DNA from: Phycisphaerae bacterium SM23_33
GTDB lineage: Bacteria; Planctomycetota; Phycisphaerae; SM23-33
Direction of reading: 5' to 3'
DNA length: 7,195 nt
NCBI GenBank assembly: GCA_001303665.1
Contig: LJUF01000175.1
Span: 1-7,195 of the forward strand
Numbering within the stretch: position 1 is the stretch's first letter; each line of letters starts with the position of its first letter. Of the stretch, positions 5,360 to 7,195 are shown in pieces. The notes under the pieces are model-generated. The model was not told the DNA's origin. It ran no database searches and worked only from the letters and a program-made list of their open reading frames with translations. Made by a program: the position numbers and the translations under genes.

Positions 5360-5388
5360 AGTTTACGGGCAAACGCCGATTCTGTCAA
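5360..5388 (-). promoter_or_regulatory. Promoter of the PEP-CTERM gene pair
   Basis: On the minus strand TTGACA (5383-5388, perfect -35) and TAAACT (5360-5365, 4/6) are separated by 17 bp. Transcription would start near 5352, giving a 5' untranslated region of about 120 nt before the ATG at 5233. The surrounding 5360-5450 is the most AT-rich part of the right half. Nothing else coding was found in the 261-bp gap 5234-5494. Confidence 0.7.
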
Positions 5389-5409
5389 GCCCCAAATTAC
5401 CAAACACGA

Positions 5410-5424
5410 AGCGCAAGCTGCGCT
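5410..5424 (-). terminator. Weak hairpin after pdxA, possible terminator
   Basis: AGCGCA and TGCGCT form a 6-bp stem with a 3-nt loop. On the minus strand it is followed by the T-rich but interrupted TCGTGTTTGG. It lies about 70 nt after the pdxA stop and just upstream of the PEP-CTERM promoter, where a terminator is expected. The stem is short. Confidence 0.25.
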
Positions 5425-5494
5425 AGAAGTTGATCTTAGACTGAATCTGGAGAGTCTTGCCGCGGCCGTCGCCGCTGCCGCTGACTCCGCCCCG

Positions 5495-5528
5495 CTAGCG
5501 GCCCCGCGAGCGCCGGCGATTGCGGGGC
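5495..5528 (+). repeat. Hairpin repeat, copy 2 (inside the pdxA 3' end)
   Basis: This copy repeats exactly the 15-nt and 11-nt arms found at 262-276 and 289-299, in the same plus-strand orientation. GCCCCGC (5501-5507) pairs with GCGGGGC (5522-5528), extended by G-U and A-U pairs, and the loop holds the palindrome CGCCGGCG. There is no T-run on either strand, so it is not a classical terminator. On the minus strand it encodes the last residues of PdxA and supplies the TAG stop codon. Confidence 0.6.
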
Positions 5529-6532
5529 GCGGGCGCCCGGCTACGGGCCAACTGCAGCGCCAGCTCAATGGCCGCCTTCATGGGCTCGGGGTCGGCCAGG
5601 TTCCGCCCGGCGATGTCGAAGGCCGTCCCGTGGCCGGGGCTCGTGCGAATGAACGGCAGTCCCAGCGTGAGGTTAACGGCCCTGCGCCAGGCCAGCAACT
5701 TGACCGGGATGAGGCCCTGATCGTGGTACATGGCCACCACGCAGTCGAACTCCCCCGCCGCGGCGCGGCGGAAGATGGTGTCGGCCGCATACGGCCCGGT
5801 GACGTTGACGCCGGTCTCGGCGGCCATGAGTATGGCCGGCTCGATCACGCGCCTCTCCTCGTCGCCGAACCGTCCCTCCTCGCCGGCGTGAGGGTTCAGG
5901 CCGCAGACGGCGATCCGCGGCTTGGGCAGGCCGAAGAGCTCCCGCAGCGCCTCATCGGCCAGGTCGATGGGGTTGAATACCCGCCCGATGTTGAAGCTGT
6001 TCCGCAGCTCGAAAAGCGCCTCATGGGTGCTGGCCAGGACCACCTTCAACTGCGGGGCCACGAACATCATGGCGTAATTCCTGGTCCGGGTGCGTTTGGC
6101 CAGCAACTCGGTGTGGCCGGGAAAGGCAGCCCCCGCCAGCGCCCAAGCCTGCTTGGAGATCGGGGCGGTGACCAGGGCGTCGATCAACCCCTCGCCGGCG
6201 GCGGCGATGGCATCCTCCAGAAAGGCCAGGCTGGCCTTTCCGCCGAACTGGGTGGGCTCGGGGTCCAGGCCGGCCGGGGTCACCAGCTCGTCGTAGTCCA
6301 GAACCACCACGCCGTGGGGATATCGGCGCAGATTCTCGTGGTGGTCGCGGCCCCAGGGGTAATCCAGCTCGGCCAGCCCGGCCGCGTAAGAGAACAATTC
6401 GCTGAAGCCAAAGACCAGGAAGCGAGCCCGGGCGCGCAGCGACTCATCGGCCAACGCCTTGGCCACAATCTCCGGGCCGATCCCGCAGGGGTCGCCCATG
6501 GTGATGCCGATGGTCGGGTAATCTTCGCCCAT
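5495..6532 (-). CDS. pdxA: 4-hydroxythreonine-4-phosphate dehydrogenase (PdxA)
   Basis: Oxidises 4-phosphohydroxy-L-threonine with NAD(P), the product then condensing with deoxyxylulose phosphate in the DXP-dependent route to pyridoxine phosphate (vitamin B6); cytoplasmic. From the ATG at 6532 the product is 345 aa, slightly longer than the usual 325-340. Family motifs are all present: PTIGITMGDPCGIGPE (6-21), TAPISK (122-127), FPGHTELLA (137-145, substrate-binding His140/Thr141), and the three metal-binding histidines His170 (STHEAL), His215 (LNPHAGE) and His270 (YHDQGLIP). These are followed by LTLGLPFIRTSPGHGTAFD (288-306). A GTG at 6562 in frame would add ten residues. The ATG is preferred because homologs begin right before the TIGITMGDP motif; the RBS is weak in either case. 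The C-terminus ends in an unusual Arg/Pro-rich tail (332-345) encoded by a hairpin repeat. It lies 107 bp downstream of ribE on the same strand, probably co-transcribed. Confidence 0.93.
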   Translation of the reverse strand: MGEDYPTIGITMGDPCGIGPEIVAKALADESLRARARFLVFGFSELFSYAAGLAELDYPWGRDHHENLRRYPHGVVVLDYDELVTPAGLDPEPTQFGGKASLAFLEDAIAAAGEGLIDALVTAPISKQAWALAGAAFPGHTELLAKRTRTRNYAMMFVAPQLKVVLASTHEALFELRNSFNIGRVFNPIDLADEALRELFGLPKPRIAVCGLNPHAGEEGRFGDEERRVIEPAILMAAETGVNVTGPYAADTIFRRAAAGEFDCVVAMYHDQGLIPVKLLAWRRAVNLTLGLPFIRTSPGHGTAFDIAGRNLADPEPMKAAIELALQLARSRAPAPRNRRRSRGR

Positions 6533-6639
6533 GGCTGTCCGAGAAGCCGGCTGGCGAGACACGGCACATCCAGGCGGCGTTCATCTGATGGGCCATTCCT
6601 GTCTCTATGACCTGTAAATCGCGTATCCGTCTCTGGCCG

Positions 6640-7195
6640 TCAGGCAAAGCCTTCTTCGCGGAGCTTCTGTACCGTAATGCCGCCGCCGACAGCCTTTTCC
6701 AGATACCTGCGCACGTACTTACCTATGATATCCACTTCCACGTTCAGGTGGTCGGAAATCTTCAGTTGCCCCAGGGTAGTGGCGGCAAGCGTCGCCGGGA
6801 TCAGGGCCACGGAAAAGCGCCCATCGCCCACTTCCAGAAGCGTCAGGCTGACCCCGGCCAGTGCCACCGAGCCCTTGGGCACCATCTGGGCGGTGAGCTG
6901 GTCCGGGGCGGAGAGGTGAACCACGTGGCCGGCGGAGCCCGCGTCAACCCGCGCCACCTCGGCCACGCCGTCCACGTGTCCCTGCACGATGTGGCCGCCG
7001 AAAGGCGCCCCGGCCGGCAGGGGCGGCTCAAGATTGACCTGGCGGCCGCGGGCCAGGCCGCCCAGTGTCGTCCGCCTCAGCGTCTCCGGGACGGCGTCGA
7101 ACTCGGCCAGGCTGCCGGAGATGGCCGAGACGGTCAGGCAGGCCCCGTCCAGGGCCAGGCTGGCGCCGGGCGCGAGCGCCTCGGCCAGGCGACCC
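6640..7195 (-). CDS. ribE: Riboflavin synthase alpha chain (partial, N-terminus beyond the right edge)
   Basis: Converts two 6,7-dimethyl-8-ribityllumazine molecules to riboflavin plus a pyrimidinedione, the last step of vitamin B2 synthesis; cytoplasmic. About 184 codons are in the window, and the first 25 or so of a usual ~200-215-aa protein are cut off. The reading frame stays open to the edge. The two tandem lumazine-binding domains are visible. The first has LALDGACLTVSAI, ETLRRTTLG, VNLEPPL and GGHIVQGHVDG. The second has PKGSVALAGVSLTLLEV, ATLAATTLG, VEVDIIGKYV and the C-terminal helix. The domain pairing and the GHVDG motif make the family call secure. The conserved Asn of the usual VNGVCLTV is Asp here (LDGACLTV), a conservative change. 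pdxA follows after 107 bp. Naming follows ribE (alpha chain); some genomes call it ribC. Confidence 0.92.
   Translation of the reverse strand, partial: GRLAEALAPGASLALDGACLTVSAISGSLAEFDAVPETLRRTTLGGLARGRQVNLEPPLPAGAPFGGHIVQGHVDGVAEVARVDAGSAGHVVHLSAPDQLTAQMVPKGSVALAGVSLTLLEVGDGRFSVALIPATLAATTLGQLKISDHLNVEVDIIGKYVRRYLEKAVGGGITVQKLREEGFA

Noticed and set aside
5630..6610. 326-codon plus-strand frame opposite pdxA
   Set aside because: Antisense to pdxA, which has all catalytic residues; the product is low in recognisable structure.
6444..6647. 67-codon minus-strand frame between ribE and pdxA
   Set aside because: It overlaps the pdxA start in another frame. The AGGA upstream of its internal ATG is not followed by a recognisable protein.

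Overview
The window looks like chromosomal DNA of a member of the Planctomycetota. It is GC-rich, and it carries two secreted proteins with C-terminal PEP-CTERM sorting tails. One of these also has the dockerin-like calcium-loop module that is common in that phylum. The phylum call is an inference from these traits, not from any marker gene. All other genes are ordinary housekeeping genes.

Left part (1-1913, + strand). A clear sigma70-type promoter (134-162) is followed by an 18-codon leader ORF (182-238) in which 7 of 18 residues are leucine. A three-way set of mutually exclusive RNA hairpins comes next, ending in an intrinsic terminator (267-307), and then leuA (2-isopropylmalate synthase, 369-1913). 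This reads as a complete, compact leucine-sensing transcription attenuator. It is the most interesting element in the window. To its left, a minus-strand promoter-like pair (52-80) and a strong minus-strand Shine-Dalgarno sequence at the very edge (1-7) suggest a divergent gene starting just outside.

Middle part (1960-5383, - strand). Convergent to leuA is an APH-type small-molecule kinase (1960-2934) with a possible terminator overlapping the leuA 3' end. Upstream of it lie a 494-residue secreted protein (3118-4602: signal peptide, about seven 48-residue beta-propeller-like repeats, four calcium loops, PEP-CTERM) and a 183-residue PEP-CTERM protein (4682-5233). The latter has a strong RBS and a promoter with a perfect -35 box (5360-5388). 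The two PEP-CTERM genes are 79 bp apart and are probably co-transcribed. A terminator with a short U-tract at 2987-3012 separates them from the kinase gene.

Right part (5495-7195, - strand). pdxA (vitamin B6 synthesis) is preceded by ribE (riboflavin synthase alpha chain), which is cut by the right edge. Together they form a small cofactor-biosynthesis pair. The 3' end of pdxA contains a hairpin whose two arms are identical (15 and 11 nt) to the arms of the leuA attenuator terminator 5.2 kb away. This hints at a dispersed palindromic repeat.

No tRNA, rRNA, CRISPR array or insertion sequence was seen. No stretch over 300 bases lacks a gene.
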